Below, one piece after another: positions 26,980 to 38,367 of a stretch of 64,000 nucleotides of DNA. The position numbers and the translations under genes were made by a program. The stretch is from Homalodisca vitripennis (lineage: Eukaryota > Arthropoda > Insecta > Hemiptera > Cicadellidae), in assembly GCF_021130785.1 (NCBI RefSeq), contig NC_060215.1, forward strand, positions 64,422,501 to 64,486,500, read 5' to 3'. Under the pieces are notes generated by a model. That model worked only from the letters and a program-made list of their open reading frames with translations, made no database searches and was not told where the DNA came from. The first letter of the stretch is position 1; every line of letters starts with the position of its first letter.

Positions 26980-29080
26980 AAGGCTTATTCTTGATCAGGC
27001 TATCATCCCGGCGAATGCCGAATATTTGGAGATGCTTCCTCAGGTAACCATCTCTCGTAATAAGAACCACAACTTGAGAAGACACTAATTTACTTTAGGA
27101 GAGATGGACAGACACCGCCCTAGAGGAAGGTAACTGCAGTACCATCCTGCTCATCCGCAGACCTGGATGCAGTCTCCACTTTCTCTAATGTTCAACATGA
27201 ACCCACTATGAGATAGATCCAAAGGATTCACACCTATAAATACCATAGAATCGCTGAGACCCTTGGTGCTAAGTCTAAGTTGATCAGGGCATCCGTTCTT
27301 TCGTTCCCAGAGACCTCCTTATGACCAGGAATCCATTGTTATTCAGTATAAACACCACCCTGGATACTCTCCAGGATAGAGGAATGTACCTGAGGGCCAC
27401 AGAGACCCTGAACAGTGCGCAGCTTGGGAAGGAGAACATCCAACTCCCGCTGCAAGCAACTTCCCAACTTCTAACTCCTGGTCTTACTTCGTCTCTCCAA
27501 GGAGATTTGTAAGAAATAAACGAGTTGATAACCCACTTGATCCTTCTGAAGGTTATGCCAAACTCCATTGTGAGTGAGTGGCGCGTGCTGCAGCTCTCTC
27601 TACAGCTAAGTGGTTGATCCTCGTAGTTCAGTAATATGGCTGTCTACCTTGATCGCCCTTGAGACCACCAAGTGATGAAATGGGATTTTTCACTATTAGC
27701 TTCCGAAGTCTTGCGCAATCCTGCACAAGTGGAGTTTCTTCCAGGCTAATCTCTTAGCCGTACGAACCTTGTGGTTATACTGTGCAAAAGTCTCATGAAA
27801 GGTCTCCCAAGTACTCCAGAGCCCTGACCTTCTTCCTCAAAGAGGCGATTTAAGAGCTCCACCAGGCTACTTTGGACCTCCTATTGTTGATGACAGGATA
27901 ACTGAGATCAAATTAACCCATGTAAAAGTCAGACTGTCGCTAGAATTGTTTAACTGTACTGTATTGTAAATCCGTTTCTTATTGTTACCATCAGATTGCA
28001 GTTGTACTCTTATAGCCTTTCCTTGTATAACACCCAGTCTGTATTACTCGGATTCCTATATTATACTTTTTTTAATTCTAGGTCTCAGATTTTAAAGCAG
28101 ATGTGGGCTTGATCGGAGAGGGAAGGCTTGTCAGACACATGTCAACCATGTATCCGATCAACCATACCTACGTAATACTACGTAATTATAGTCACCTCTA
28201 TCATCTTCCTTTGTGTCCACGAGTCAAATGTAGGAGCATTACCTATGTTTGCCTTGTAATGAACATTCTTCAGTTCTTCAAATTAAGAGTTGCTTCCGAT
28301 TGTTCATCTACCAACATTACTATCTTCCTGGAACTTCACGTTTAGACATCTCCAATGACCGACCAGTCCATCACAGAAATTTCAGCAATCTGCTAAGCAA
28401 TGGCCTTAAGGATAACTGCAGGGTTCTTCTCGACCACAGGACCATCAACCTTGAGGAAGACCTTGATAGATCTTATGAGGTTCCTATGGTCCCCAAAGAC
28501 CACACCCATCCCATCAATGTCTCCAACCTTCAGCTCCAGAGCCAGACTCCGAGGCATCCTCCTCCAAGAAGAGCCTTTCAGGAAAGTTCTCAAGGACCAA
28601 AGCAACTCTGAAATAAACTTTGTGTCCGTTAAAACTTCTTTGAAGGGTCCTCCACTCCCTCATCTCTTGAAGGAGCAGTTTTATAAGCTGCCTGCTAATG
28701 AGATGCAGTCTGACATCTCTTCGGCTCATTCTTTTCCTCTAAAGAACCACCAGATCATCCTCTCTTCCCGTTTGGACTAAAGTAAATTTCTTCAATTTCA
28801 CCCAGTTCCAACTTCCTTTGTTTATTTAGCCTTTTTCTTTCATTGGCTGATTTCTTGCCCCTCTGCCTCCTCTATTCGTTGTCCGGAATCCAGGTACCAT
28901 ATGGCATCTTTTGTTCTTTCACCCCATTGCTTGTGCAATTTGAAAGGGAGCTTAAGGTTGTAGTCCAGTTCACATACTTCAGATGCTGTCTCTATGGACT
29001 CACCCTCAACGTCAACACCACCAACTGCTGAGTCTTCGTCAATGAGTAGTTGAGCGTGATGAACAGGCAGAGACATCCAA
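26980..29080 (-). pseudogene. Decayed RNase H-bearing LINE (R1/I-like), RT largely deleted
   Basis: Reading the minus strand: an unassigned ORF1-like region lies at about 29076-28390. At 27950-27700 is the endonuclease-RT linker, rich in basic residues and Trp (KVAWWSS, IASLRKKVRALEYLGDL). A block at 27570-27380 follows. An RNase H C-terminal motif, WIPGHKEVSGNERTDALI, is at about 27353-27290. At about 27060-26990, GYLRKHLQIFGI resembles the C-terminal region after RNase H. The RT core is missing, so an internal deletion is likely, and many stops are present. This region is GC-richer than its surroundings, consistent with a coding ancestry. The ORF1 assignment is weak; the RNase H and linker calls are firmer. 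Confidence 0.55.
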
Positions 29081-29772
29081 AGCTAAACTGCCGGATGCAA
29101 CTGCTTGCTGTAACCGTTCTAAATCAAGATCTGTTGAGTTTTGTTTAGTGTTTTTGTTTTCAGACTCCATGAAGGTCCAACAAATACCAAAGAAATAACA
29201 GGTCCATATGATAAAAATTTACATTAACAGTATCACATTTTTTTCAATTCTCAGCATTAGTTTGCTATATCTTTCAAATAGTTCCTTACTAAGGAAGTAT
29301 TACCCAAGGTTAAACCACTCTTCACATTTCAAGTCTCAGCACACATTTATGAAGATTACGTGATAAGTTGATACCGTAAACAAGGGCTACTTTGGCCCTA
29401 GGGTTCTTCTTTGGCCCAAAAGCAAAATAAAACGAAACAAGTTTTTTTAGCGATTTGTGGCAGTATCTGAATTAGTTTCTTTTGGTTCCGTTAGGTGGTA
29501 GTATCAATCAAACTGCCTGATAGTTTAACTGATTCCCCAGTTTGTTGCTGGGCAGCAACACCACAAGTTGTGTGTCTCGTGTAAGCAAGTGAAGTTTTAA
29601 CCTTCAAAACTTCTTCCTGCAGAAGACGCATTTCTTCAGGAACTACTAATGTAAGTATGTTTTTTAGAACACTTTTAAGTTACTAATGTTGTGCTGTAGT
29701 TAGACCTTCGTGAAACACAAAGTGACTTCCCATTTTCATGTATTTTTAAATCAGGTCTGGTAACCTACAAAG

Positions 29773-29822
29773 TACGACCTACTTTGGCCCAGCTTTTTTT
29801 TGGGCCAAAGTAGGTCGTACTG
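29773..29822. repeat. Internal hairpin of the pogo-like element
   Basis: Two perfect 20-bp inverted arms (one starts GTACGACCTACTTTGGCC) separated by a short T-rich loop. The arms share CTACTTTGGCCC with the terminal repeats, so this could be a subterminal transposase-binding site. Confidence 0.85.
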
Positions 29823-29926
29823 TTATAAACCTGTTTTTTTAGCGGTAAAGTTCTATAAATAGCTTGCAAAATGGTTAGGTAGTGAATATATTTCTATTGC
29901 ATGTGTTTGGTTTCAGCTTTTTCAAG

Positions 29927-30639
29927 ATGCCCAACAACTACAAACGTCTCCCCAGGAGCCGAAAATATGCTGACTACAGCTACGAACATCTTCAAACTTG
30001 TCTAGAAACCATCAGATCTGGTGAAATGACAGAGGCAAGCTGCAGAAAATTTCAGAATACCCAGAAGCACTATTAAAAACAAATTGAAGAACTCATTTTC
30101 AAGTTCCCCAGGTCATCCTAAAGTATTTTCTCAAGAAGAAGAATTAGCTTTTGCTAGTCATATCGCCAAAATGTGTTAATATGGTTTTCCAACGGATGAA
30201 CTTCATTTGAGGTACGTCGTAAAGTCCTACCTAACTAGAAAATGAAAGACTATACAATGTTTTTGTAACAATATTCCGGGCCGTGACTGGGTTGTCATTT
30301 TTAAAGAGACACCCTCAGTCAAGTTTTCGTCTAACATCAAACGAAATCGAGGTCCCAACTTCAAATGTTAAAGACCTAAAAGGAAGCAATGAAGACATGA
30401 AGGAACTTGTAGTAAAGGACAAATTTGTTGTTGTTCATTGGAATGGACTCCGATTCCCAGGGTTGGTGCTCTCTGTGGCGGAGGAGGAAGCGACAGTGGA
30501 GTGTATGGCGCCGACTAAGAAATTTTGGAAGTGGCCCCAAGAAAAGGATACGTTATTTTACAAATGGTGTGACATTTTAAAAGTTATTCAGCCACCAAAG
30601 CTTGTAAAAAGAGGCCTTTTTAAGGTTGATTTCATTTAA
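29927..30639 (+). pseudogene. pogo-like transposase remnant: psq HTH plus C-terminal domain
   Basis: The ATG at 29927 starts MPNNYKRLPRSRKYADYSYE, a psq-type DNA-binding start as in pogo/Tigger transposases. The frame breaks near 30060 (a shift, then TAA). The continuation STIKNKLKNSFSSSPGHPKV and AFASHIAKMC..YGFPTDE lies in another frame with in-frame stops at about 30177 and 30243. Next comes NIPGRDWVV, and the frame shifts again near 30290. From about 30390, KDKFVVVHWNGLRFPGLVLS leads into WKWPQEKDTLFYKW and a stop at 30637-30639. This small C-terminal beta-rich domain occurs at the end of related insect transposases. The catalytic DDE domain between the HTH and the C terminus is deleted. 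The element is non-autonomous, but its termini look serviceable. Confidence 0.75.
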
Positions 30640-30827
30640 ACATAAGACATTCCTTTTTTGAAAGAAATTTAACTTTTTTAAACGGTTTTTTTACATTTTT
30701 TACTCATTTATGTATTTTTAAATTGGTGTTAAATATTACTATTATCATTAAATAACATGTGTTTTTAAATACCCAGGTCCTTCCTTATCCCATGCCTTTA
30801 TACCACTATTTTTCTATTGAAAAACTA

Positions 30828-30875
30828 CCTTGGGCCAAAGTTACCCTACCCTTAGGGTAACATTGGCCCAAATCT
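30828..30875. repeat. Second internal hairpin of the pogo-like element
   Basis: Inverted arms TTGGGCCAAAGTTACCCTA and its complement with one mismatch, around a loop of three or four bases. It mirrors the 5' internal hairpin and again contains the TTTGGCCC core. Confidence 0.8.
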
Positions 30876-31049
30876 TAAAAATAAATTAAAAATACAAAAC
30901 AAATTTTTAGGTCAAAAAGTGTGCAGCATCTAAAATATAACATGTTAGAAAGGTTACCAGGACTTAAATTAAGTAAAATATTATTTTCTTATAAGGTAAA
31001 TCGTATGAAATTATTCAAAAGTGGGCCAAAGTAGCCCATGTTTACGGTA

Positions 31050-32289
31050 CACAAGTATTATTAATGCTTTCACAGTAGGTTATGAAAACATGCAAAAAAA
31101 CTCATCTCAAGCGCATCTATAAAACTCATGTGGGATCCAAAATGTAATTTAAATGTCTTAACAAAACTAAAATGTACCTAATAAAAGTTGTCATTTAAAA
31201 AATCACTGTGTTTTAGGATTTCCGTGATTAGATTACGAAATTTTCAAACCCATTTCTTAGCAATAGGACCGACTTTATTGTATGATTATGTACAGTGTTC
31301 CACCATTTTGTAGTTTTAGAGATTTTGTGATGAGAGTCAGTGGCTTTTCCACATATAAATAACATGAAAATGTTTGCCAAAAACTTCATTCAATATCGAG
31401 GTTCCATAATTTTTGTGCTACTTCATACAAGAATAACAATTTATAATCTTATTTCATTAGTTTGAGTTTAATTCACAATGAACGATGTGTGACTAAAACT
31501 GATAAGGTGTAGAATGTTTTCATAAATTCTATTTAATTATATTGAATAAATATGTTGGCTTACTGAATCACAAAATATACCACAAGTCCAAAATATTTTA
31601 TGAAATCATGTATAAATTATCAGAGAATTAAATACGTTATTTTTATAATATATGTTTCTATAACTTTTCCAGCCATTTAAATACAAAAAATGGTTATTTT
31701 TAGTGTACTATTAAATAAAACTTTCTTGGGGGAGTGTCCCCAGGTCCCTTGGGGTTATTTTCTGGGACTTTACATACCTTCAAGGCCCTCCTTAAATATA
31801 ATTTTTTTTATACGTCACTGATAGTCATTTCATTGATGACAGCATTATAGTAGCAAAAGTAAGGGAGTATAAGTACTTTACTAAAAAGCAGTTTAATGTG
31901 AAGCGACAAGAACCTAGGACTTCTTTGAAGAGTGTATTAAAGGTACGATCTTATTTCAGGTGTGTTATCTCTCATTCTAATTAAGAGAGTTATTATGATT
32001 ACTATTATTACTCCTAGCTTTTCTGCACAGAGAATCTTGTTGAGCCATCAGACAAAATATAATTACTTCAAAATTCAATATTTCTTCATCATAAGTTATT
32101 GAAAATGTAGTCATATTGCTAACAATTTTAAATTTTAAAACAATAATGCTGGTTACGATGAGTTCCCACCTCAAAGTTCTTAAGGTATCAGCATTGGCTA
32201 ATCTCCCATAAGTTAAACTTGAAAATGGATAATTTCCAAATAAACACGAAGTAATTAATATTTTAAAATACTTCTCAGCTGGATCACAG
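31050..32289. other. No gene recognised
   Basis: AT-rich stretch without a supportable ORF, RNA gene or transposon end. Confidence 0.5.
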
Positions 32290-33060
32290 AGACCACGGAA
32301 CTTCAACTATGTGTGACCTCAGCATAACATATGACAGTGTTGATCATACAACTGCTCTATAGGCTGGAATTCTACGATCTTAATTTTGTTTAATCTAACT
32401 AAGGTATATAGAGTAGAAGAATACATAAATGATCATCCAAGAGGAATGTTTTCCAAAACATTTATTTTTTTGTAGATGGCACAACCACCACTTTTTCCAA
32501 CAGAAAATGATAACTTTTTAGAAGCTTCACCAACTATATTATTTATATAGTTTTCTCTGTATAAATCAATGAATATAACATTCAAATCCACAGAACAGAG
32601 AAAGTCATACCAATTAAGAATGCTGAATTCTATTTAGGTTCATAATTGATCAAAACTATAATTGGAAAAGCCACATTCAGGATCTTCAGTCTAAACTGAT
32701 CTCGGCTAGTTATGCTTGCGATTATCTCCCATGTTACCAATCTCTAATAGCATCAAGCTGCACCTTAGTGCTAATGTTTGTATATTACAGGATTATTTAT
32801 TCCGTATTTGAGAATTTGGGGTTATTCTTCTAATTCTTAAAAAATCTTTAACCCTCAATTCAAACAATGTGCAAATTAGGATTCAGAATCATACAAAAAA
32901 CAGTCGAAACTATCACTGTTAGAGTGAAACCCTGTAACAACATTTTCCTGTTGATACAATCCACACCAACGTATAAAACCAACTCAGGTTTCTCATCTTC
33001 AATATCACTAAAACTCACTGTTTTAAGTAGTTAAAGACTATCTAGAGCCCAGGAAATGCT
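32290..33060 (+). pseudogene. Decayed LINE reverse transcriptase, C-terminal half
   Basis: Plus-strand remnant in several frames. Near 32300-32345 it has a degraded SITYDSVDHTTAL (RT motif containing the first catalytic Asp). Near 32475-32510 FVDGTTTTFSN stands where YADD is expected. Around 32640-32720 is LIIDQNYNWKSHIQDLQSKL, a typical thumb-region block of CR1/Jockey LINEs. No ends were found. It resembles the plus-strand fragment at 59820-60700 in type. Confidence 0.65.
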
Positions 33061-33952
33061 GGGTGGTAGTGATATGTCGATTCCAAATCCCGAATCTTCA
33101 GTAAAGATTCGATTTAATAAAGATCTGGGTTCAGGAAGTGATGAATGAAATTTGATAATCAAATATGCCAAAATGTGTGCGTTACAAATCATTGTCTGAT
33201 AAGCATTATTCAAATTATCCATCACTAAAACCTGTTTCTGTTTGAAAAACCACATATAATTAATTTAACCAACACATTATCATAGAATTTTAAATAACAT
33301 TCGCTTGCAGTTTTTATTTAATACATTTATCTTCATACACTGCCAAACATCTGATGTGTATTTGTGAATTTCAGCTGCTCAACAGCAAACAGCTGGTCAT
33401 TATTTTTGTGTACCTGGCTGTTTGTGTAGTTGTTTATATACATATTTCTTCTATAAAAAAAATATATATATCTTGATTGTTTTCTTGTGGATGGTTTCAA
33501 GATTAATTTATTATTATTAATCAATAAAATCGAAATATTGACAACTCATATGTTTACTGTGATGCTACAAATTATAGACCGATTTGAGAATAGTCAAATT
33601 TCATTTCATTTTGATCAATTTTTAATGCCAATAACAATTCCTCAAATCAACAAGAAGGAAGAATTTTAATCCTTATCAAGATGGAAATGGTTATCTCCCT
33701 TTGTGTATCTGAAAATAGAAGGAAAATTGGTTTTCAAGATTAAACTTTGCTTGTCAAACAAGGTTTTGAGGTTCGTAATAAACTACAATTCTTTCATAAA
33801 ATGTAGTAACTAATGTATTTTTAAAAAAATATTAACACATTCAGACAACAACACAACTTAGTCATTATGATCACAGCACTATTTAGTCGTACTTTATAGT
33901 CTATTTTTTTACTATTCACAACAGCTGAGTATTTTTTTAATGATTTTAAAAC

Positions 33953-34180
33953 AATGTTAAGTCTTCATAATTCATTTTATACCATGTTAATAAACAACAT
34001 TAAACACAAACCTTGAAATATCTTATGAGACAATGGACACAACATTTGTTTAATTCTAATGGATGGAATGTTTAGTCTTCAAAATTCATTTTATACCATG
34101 TTAATAAACAACATTAAACACAAACCTTGAAACATTTTATGTGACAATGGACACAAGATTTGTTTAATTCTAATGAATGG
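33953..34180. repeat. 114-bp tandem duplication
   Basis: Two adjacent copies (33953-34066 and 34067-34180) with only a handful of differences. Both contain CATTTTATACCATGTTAATA followed by the same run ending in GACAATGGACACAA. The low divergence marks a recent duplication. Function unknown. Confidence 0.92.
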
Positions 34181-34899
34181 CATTAATGTGGTTGTCAACT
34201 TCACACAAAGTGCACTTATTATTATTCTATTCTAACCAACTAGTTGGATTTACATTATTGGTAAAATTAGGTACTTACATTAATATTCAATAGCACAAAC
34301 AAATAAATGTACATATTAGACTATTTGTATTATACACATTTCAAATACATAGTATGACACTAAAACACATACCATTTGGTACTTAATTTAATATCACAGC
34401 ATATCTGGTCGAATTTCACATATGTACAATAAATTAACTTAACTGCCACACATGTACCTCAATTACAATATTCAACATATTTAAAGCTTGTATTTAAAAC
34501 TAGTTTTGCTAGAATAATAAGTAAACTTACAACACTTACAACAATCTTAAACTTAAACAGAACAACATAAATATAGATATATAAACTCCCACAGAAAAAC
34601 TGAACCAGGAGATGATTAGAAGAGAGAACCAAACTCCTACCAAACAACTAAGCCAGGACATGACTTGGAGAGACATTCAAACTCCTACTAAAAAACTTAC
34701 TCCAAAAGAAAGTTACTCCACCTATGACTACAAAAATACAAGGTGATCAAGAAACTCTCAGACTTTTTTATGAAACACATAGACCACTTCAAAGACATCA
34801 ATGTTTAATATCAGAAATGGTTATCAGACTCAATTTGTAAGTATGAAACCCCAGTTTTTATAACAATAACAGCCTCTAAACCAGATCAAATAGTTACCT

Positions 34900-36300
34900 G
34901 TACACCAACCACAACGTTAGCTGATGATGAAAAAAATACTCTTCCGAACAAGCACCTTGAACGCCCTACTGGATGATTTATTTTTTAGAAATACCTCCAA
35001 AGACCAAACCCCGGCAAGAAGATATGAGCAATCCTCAGCGCCAAAGATGATACTTCAACATAAGCTCAACTCAGCAGAAGAAACATCCCTTACCTCCATC
35101 AGAACAACCAAAAAGTATCCTACAAAACAGAAACACTAATATATCTAGTTAAAGACGAAGCACCAAATGTACTTATTATAATCAAGCATGGCCTAAAATC
35201 AGATATTATTGAAAAATACCAAATTACTTCCAGGATACTTTTTTAAAGCTCATCACAGCAGAGAAACCCATACAAAGGGGAGTGTTTGAATTTATGTTGA
35301 CGAAAAACTAGAAAATGTTAGTGAGCTCATTGACCATCTCTTACCTCAGCATAGACTTCTTTGAAGCGGTTATCGTAAAAACAGCAGAGAAAGAAAAGAT
35401 CTGTACATTGTGGGCACATACAGATTCCCTGAAGAGCTTTAGAACCCAAAACAGAAAATTCTTCGTTAATTATTATGGGAGACATTAATTTAGACACCGT
35501 AAACTCTGACACAAGAACTACAAAGCTAAACGAAAAACTAGCATACCATTACATTGTGAGGCTAAACCTGCCACCTACCAGAATAATTCCTTACTCACAC
35601 GTAAATAGACTGGATCTGTTCCAACATAGACAGCACAAATCTGACAGCAAATTATTCACGCAGGAATGTCAGACCACAGTTCAAATGTGTACACTTTTAA
35701 CCAATCTGACAGAACACATCCATTCAACAAGACACAGAAAATTTAATGAGCGTAACCTTACTGAACTAAAAGCTCTATTCCAAGTTAAAACATGGGAAGA
35801 TTTTATTCCTTGGTGCTTTTAACTCATTCAGTAACCAACTGGCCCTCTACTTGTACACAGTATGTCCCAAAAGAAAAACTAGACATAAAAAGTCCAAGTC
35901 AGACTCAGTCACTATCTACTATACTCGTCACGGGTCCCCATCAACAGGGCTACATCAGAGGGCGGTCTACAAGCTCTGCTATCATTGACCTGATAGAGAC
36001 AATTATTGACAACCCAGAAACTGGAGAATTTAAAACTGGTGTACTATTGAACCTGAGAAAAGCCTTTTACTGTTTCGGCCACAACCTAATCCTAGAGAAG
36101 TTGGAGGCATTAGGTGTAACAAACACCATACCATATTTGAAAACAAGCCGACATACATGGGAAGAAGATTCTACAACCATCTACCTCTGGAGCTGCAAAG
36201 CACATCAGGCATGAAACTGAAGACAGAAATTCATTAATGGCTGGTGGAATGACCATTCTATTCAGTACAAGATTTTCTTCAGCAAAGTTTCAAATTGACT
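34900..36300 (+). pseudogene. LINE D: decayed plus-strand non-LTR retrotransposon with internal deletion
   Basis: Blocks on the plus strand: HGLKSDIIEKYQI (about 35188-35226), an endonuclease N-terminal block; GTYRFPEEL near 35415; MGDINLD (35475), the endonuclease GDxN motif; GYIRGRSTSSAIIDLIET (about 35950-36003) and LLNLRKAFYCFGHNLILEK (36045-36100), RT fingers and palm start with the usual Asp replaced by Asn; then RRFYNHLPLELQS in another frame (about 36161-36199), the normal ORF2 C-terminal block. Everything between the RT palm start and the C terminus, including YADD, is missing, so an internal deletion of most of the RT is likely. The 34924-35139 frame may be its ORF1 or upstream ORF2 remnant. 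Confidence 0.65.
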
Positions 36301-37642
36301 TTGAAGTTGTTTTAATTTTAAATTCTTTGAACTTGTCTTATTTGAAATACGTTTTTTACTACTTAACTGAATTATTAGTCAGTAAAATATTCTTCTCTTG
36401 ATTTCACCAGCCCCTTTTAAAAATATTTATGTGGACAAGATTTTATAGCTATATGAACATTTTATGTAATCAAGAATCAAAGAGACTTGGATTGAAACTA
36501 TTTATGTAAAATGCAATAATGCAAAAACTATTCTTAAAGAATATTAAAGAATAAAGAAGTTTGTCTACAAACAATATATAATTTTAGTTGGTACACCTAT
36601 ACCTGGTAACAAAAATTGTATAATTATATATAATGGGGGTCCTACCAGATACATTCCAAAATGCCAATACAAAACATTCTTTCACATTTTTTTAACATGT
36701 CATTATTTTTTTATTATTATTATTATCAAAATTACAATGAAAATATGTGCCTAGGTAGGCTATTATGTCAAAATTCATTTGAAATCATTGATATTAGTCA
36801 ATAAATTCAGATCTTTTCTTGGAAACCACTTCATGAATACAACATCCTATCCCTTGACTTAGGGTATAACAACTAACCAATAAAGAACTGAATACTCCCA
36901 ATAGATAAAAATGAGGTAGGATTTAAATGTTTGAAATATTTAGGGTTTACTCACAATTTTGGACTTTAAGAAATTAAACACTTTAAACATATAATATATT
37001 AAATGGAATAAATTTAGAACAATTTTTACAGATGCAATGTTTTTATTGAATTTCATTAATAACAGTAATACTTAAATTAACAGACCATGACAATTTATTT
37101 CTTAATTACTTAATATATATGACGGAGCTGGGTCCCCGCGACCTCTCTCACACGCTAAACGTCTCACTTCAAACATCTACATTATAATATACACCTGTAA
37201 TGCCTCAGAAATAAAGTTTTACTGTTTGGGTAGTATTCCAACCATGTATTCATGTAAAAAAATATTTGTGTGTATTTGTTATGGTAGCCAAGAATATGAA
37301 GAAAACCGTTTTCTATATAATTTTTTTTTTTTAATTCTTATATACATTTATTGTATGTACATATCTTGAAGAACTACATACTACTAGAAATTGTGAGTTC
37401 TAAGTTAATAATTAAAAGTGTAATTATTTTTTTTGTAAACACTTACGAAATCAGTTACTATACATTACAAGTATTTTGAGATTTTGATATACTGTATCCT
37501 CTCCGATAATTGGGATACCAACATTCAAGCAAAAAAGTACACAATTTTTCTGCATTGTACATTTCAAATAAAGATTATATTCTTTGTCTTTTGTTGTCAG
37601 AATTTTGTCTTCGAGTTGTGTTGCTAGTAAGCTTCTAGAACA
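36301..37642. other. No gene recognised
   Basis: AT-rich. It contains one copy of a 44-bp direct repeat (37006-37049) whose other copy lies in the 3' UTR of the host terminal exon. A GC-richer spot lies near 37123-37160. No ORF is defensible. Confidence 0.5.
37006..37049 (-). repeat. 44-bp direct repeat, distal copy, with AATAAA
   Basis: Matches 38138-38181 with one mismatch. The minus strand holds an AATAAA at 37047-37042. It may be a duplicated host 3' end or an alternative downstream polyadenylation site. Confidence 0.8.
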
Positions 37643-38075
37643 ATGGATTTACCTTCTATAAGTGAAGATGATGTTTTACCTACAGACAGTATGTGTAGGG
37701 GTGTTCTATCAAGGTTTATGTCGAGTTCTGATATTGTATCGTTTTTAGTTCAACATAGAATTTTTCATTTTTTTTCTTTTTGCTATAATTGTGGTGGCCA
37801 TTGTCCTCTAGCTGCAGATACACTTTTGTTTTTTTGTTTTAGGTGAGTTTCTAAATCACAGAAAAAGAAGCAGGAGTGTACATTTCATGTACGGGTGGGT
37901 TCTTTTGTTGAAAGGAGTTACTTGAGTTTTCAAGACATATTTACATTGTGTAGTGTACTCCTTCCTGGAATCCCACCCCCCTCCAACAGGACTTAAAAGA
38001 AAGAGAAATAGGTCTAAGCAATAAGTCACTGGTCGACAAGTGGTATTCATTTACCAGCGAGGTCATGAGTACGTT
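37643..38075 (+). pseudogene. Merlin/ISXO2-like transposase fragment
   Basis: The frame starting MDLPSISEDD at 37643 encodes CYNCGGHCPLAADTLLFFC, the zinc-ribbon-like start of Merlin (IS1016/ISXO2-type) transposases. After the stop at 37844-37846, the next block in the same frame family gives KSQKKKQECTFHVRVGSF and SYLSFQDIFTLC. After another shift, EIGLSNKSLVDKWYSFTSEV (about 38000-38060) matches the helix preceding the DDE catalytic core. The catalytic region and both ends are absent. It lies tail-to-tail with the host terminal exon and between the two copies of the 44-bp repeat. The family call rests on the ordered cysteine, basic and WYSF blocks. Confidence 0.6.
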
Positions 38076-38137
38076 TGGATAGGTACATGTAACTATTACA
38101 CAGTACAGAATCATTGTAACAATTTAAAGATATAATA

Positions 38138-38181
38138 GAATAAATTTAGAACAATTTTTACAGATTCAATGTTTTTATTGA
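38138..38181 (-). promoter_or_regulatory. Polyadenylation signal region of the host terminal exon
   Basis: On the minus strand AATAAA lies at 38179-38174, about 40 bases after the TGA stop at 38223-38221. The whole 44-bp block is repeated at 37006-37049. Confidence 0.6.
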
Positions 38182-38220
38182 TGATAAAAGGTCATGGCGT
38201 CAAAGATAAAATGATTATAT

Positions 38221-38367
38221 TCACAGTGGAGGAGAATCGTCCTCAATGGTGTCACCTTGAGATAAAGGTTCTTCAATTACCTCTATGCTATCAGAACTGT
38301 CTGTTTCATTTATAGTTAAGTCTTGTACTTGAGATTGTACACTGGAACAGCCAACAGCTTCATTAAC
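38221..38367 (-). CDS. Probable terminal exon of the SNM1/Artemis-like gene
   Basis: The minus strand shows a pyrimidine-rich acceptor ending in TTTTTTACAG, then phase-0 coding from 38367: VNEAVGCSSVQSQVQDLTIN and on through an acidic, Ser/Asp-rich tail ending DDSPPL and TGA. A polyadenylation signal follows 40 bases later. The exon starts in phase 0, matching the phase-0 donor at 56120, and its low-complexity acidic character suits the disordered C-terminal tail of Artemis-type nucleases. The link across 17.7 kb is inferred from phase, strand and the absence of another candidate. It could instead belong to a different gene, or further exons may lie between. Confidence 0.5.
   Translation of the reverse strand, partial: VNEAVGCSSVQSQVQDLTINETDSSDSIEVIEEPLSQGDTIEDDSPPL

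Larger units (their letters stand above)
29372..31049 (+). mobile_element. Internally deleted pogo-like DNA transposon with TA target duplications
   Basis: The 1674-bp body (29374-31047) is bounded by 25-bp TIRs that begin CCGTAAACA and end TACTTTGGCCC, with one mismatch between arms, and is flanked by TA on both sides (29372-29373 and 31048-31049). TA duplication is the rule for Tc1/mariner/pogo elements. Inside are a broken psq-type helix-turn-helix transposase N terminus and a C-terminal domain; the DDE catalytic core is absent. The motif TTTGGCCC or its complement recurs at least seven times, including in two internal hairpins. Confidence 0.85.

Noticed and set aside
28103..28780. Plus-strand frames of 80-126 codons
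   Set aside because: Minus-strand LINE linker and RNase H blocks lie in the same GC-richer region, so the plus frames are most likely shadows of a decayed element.
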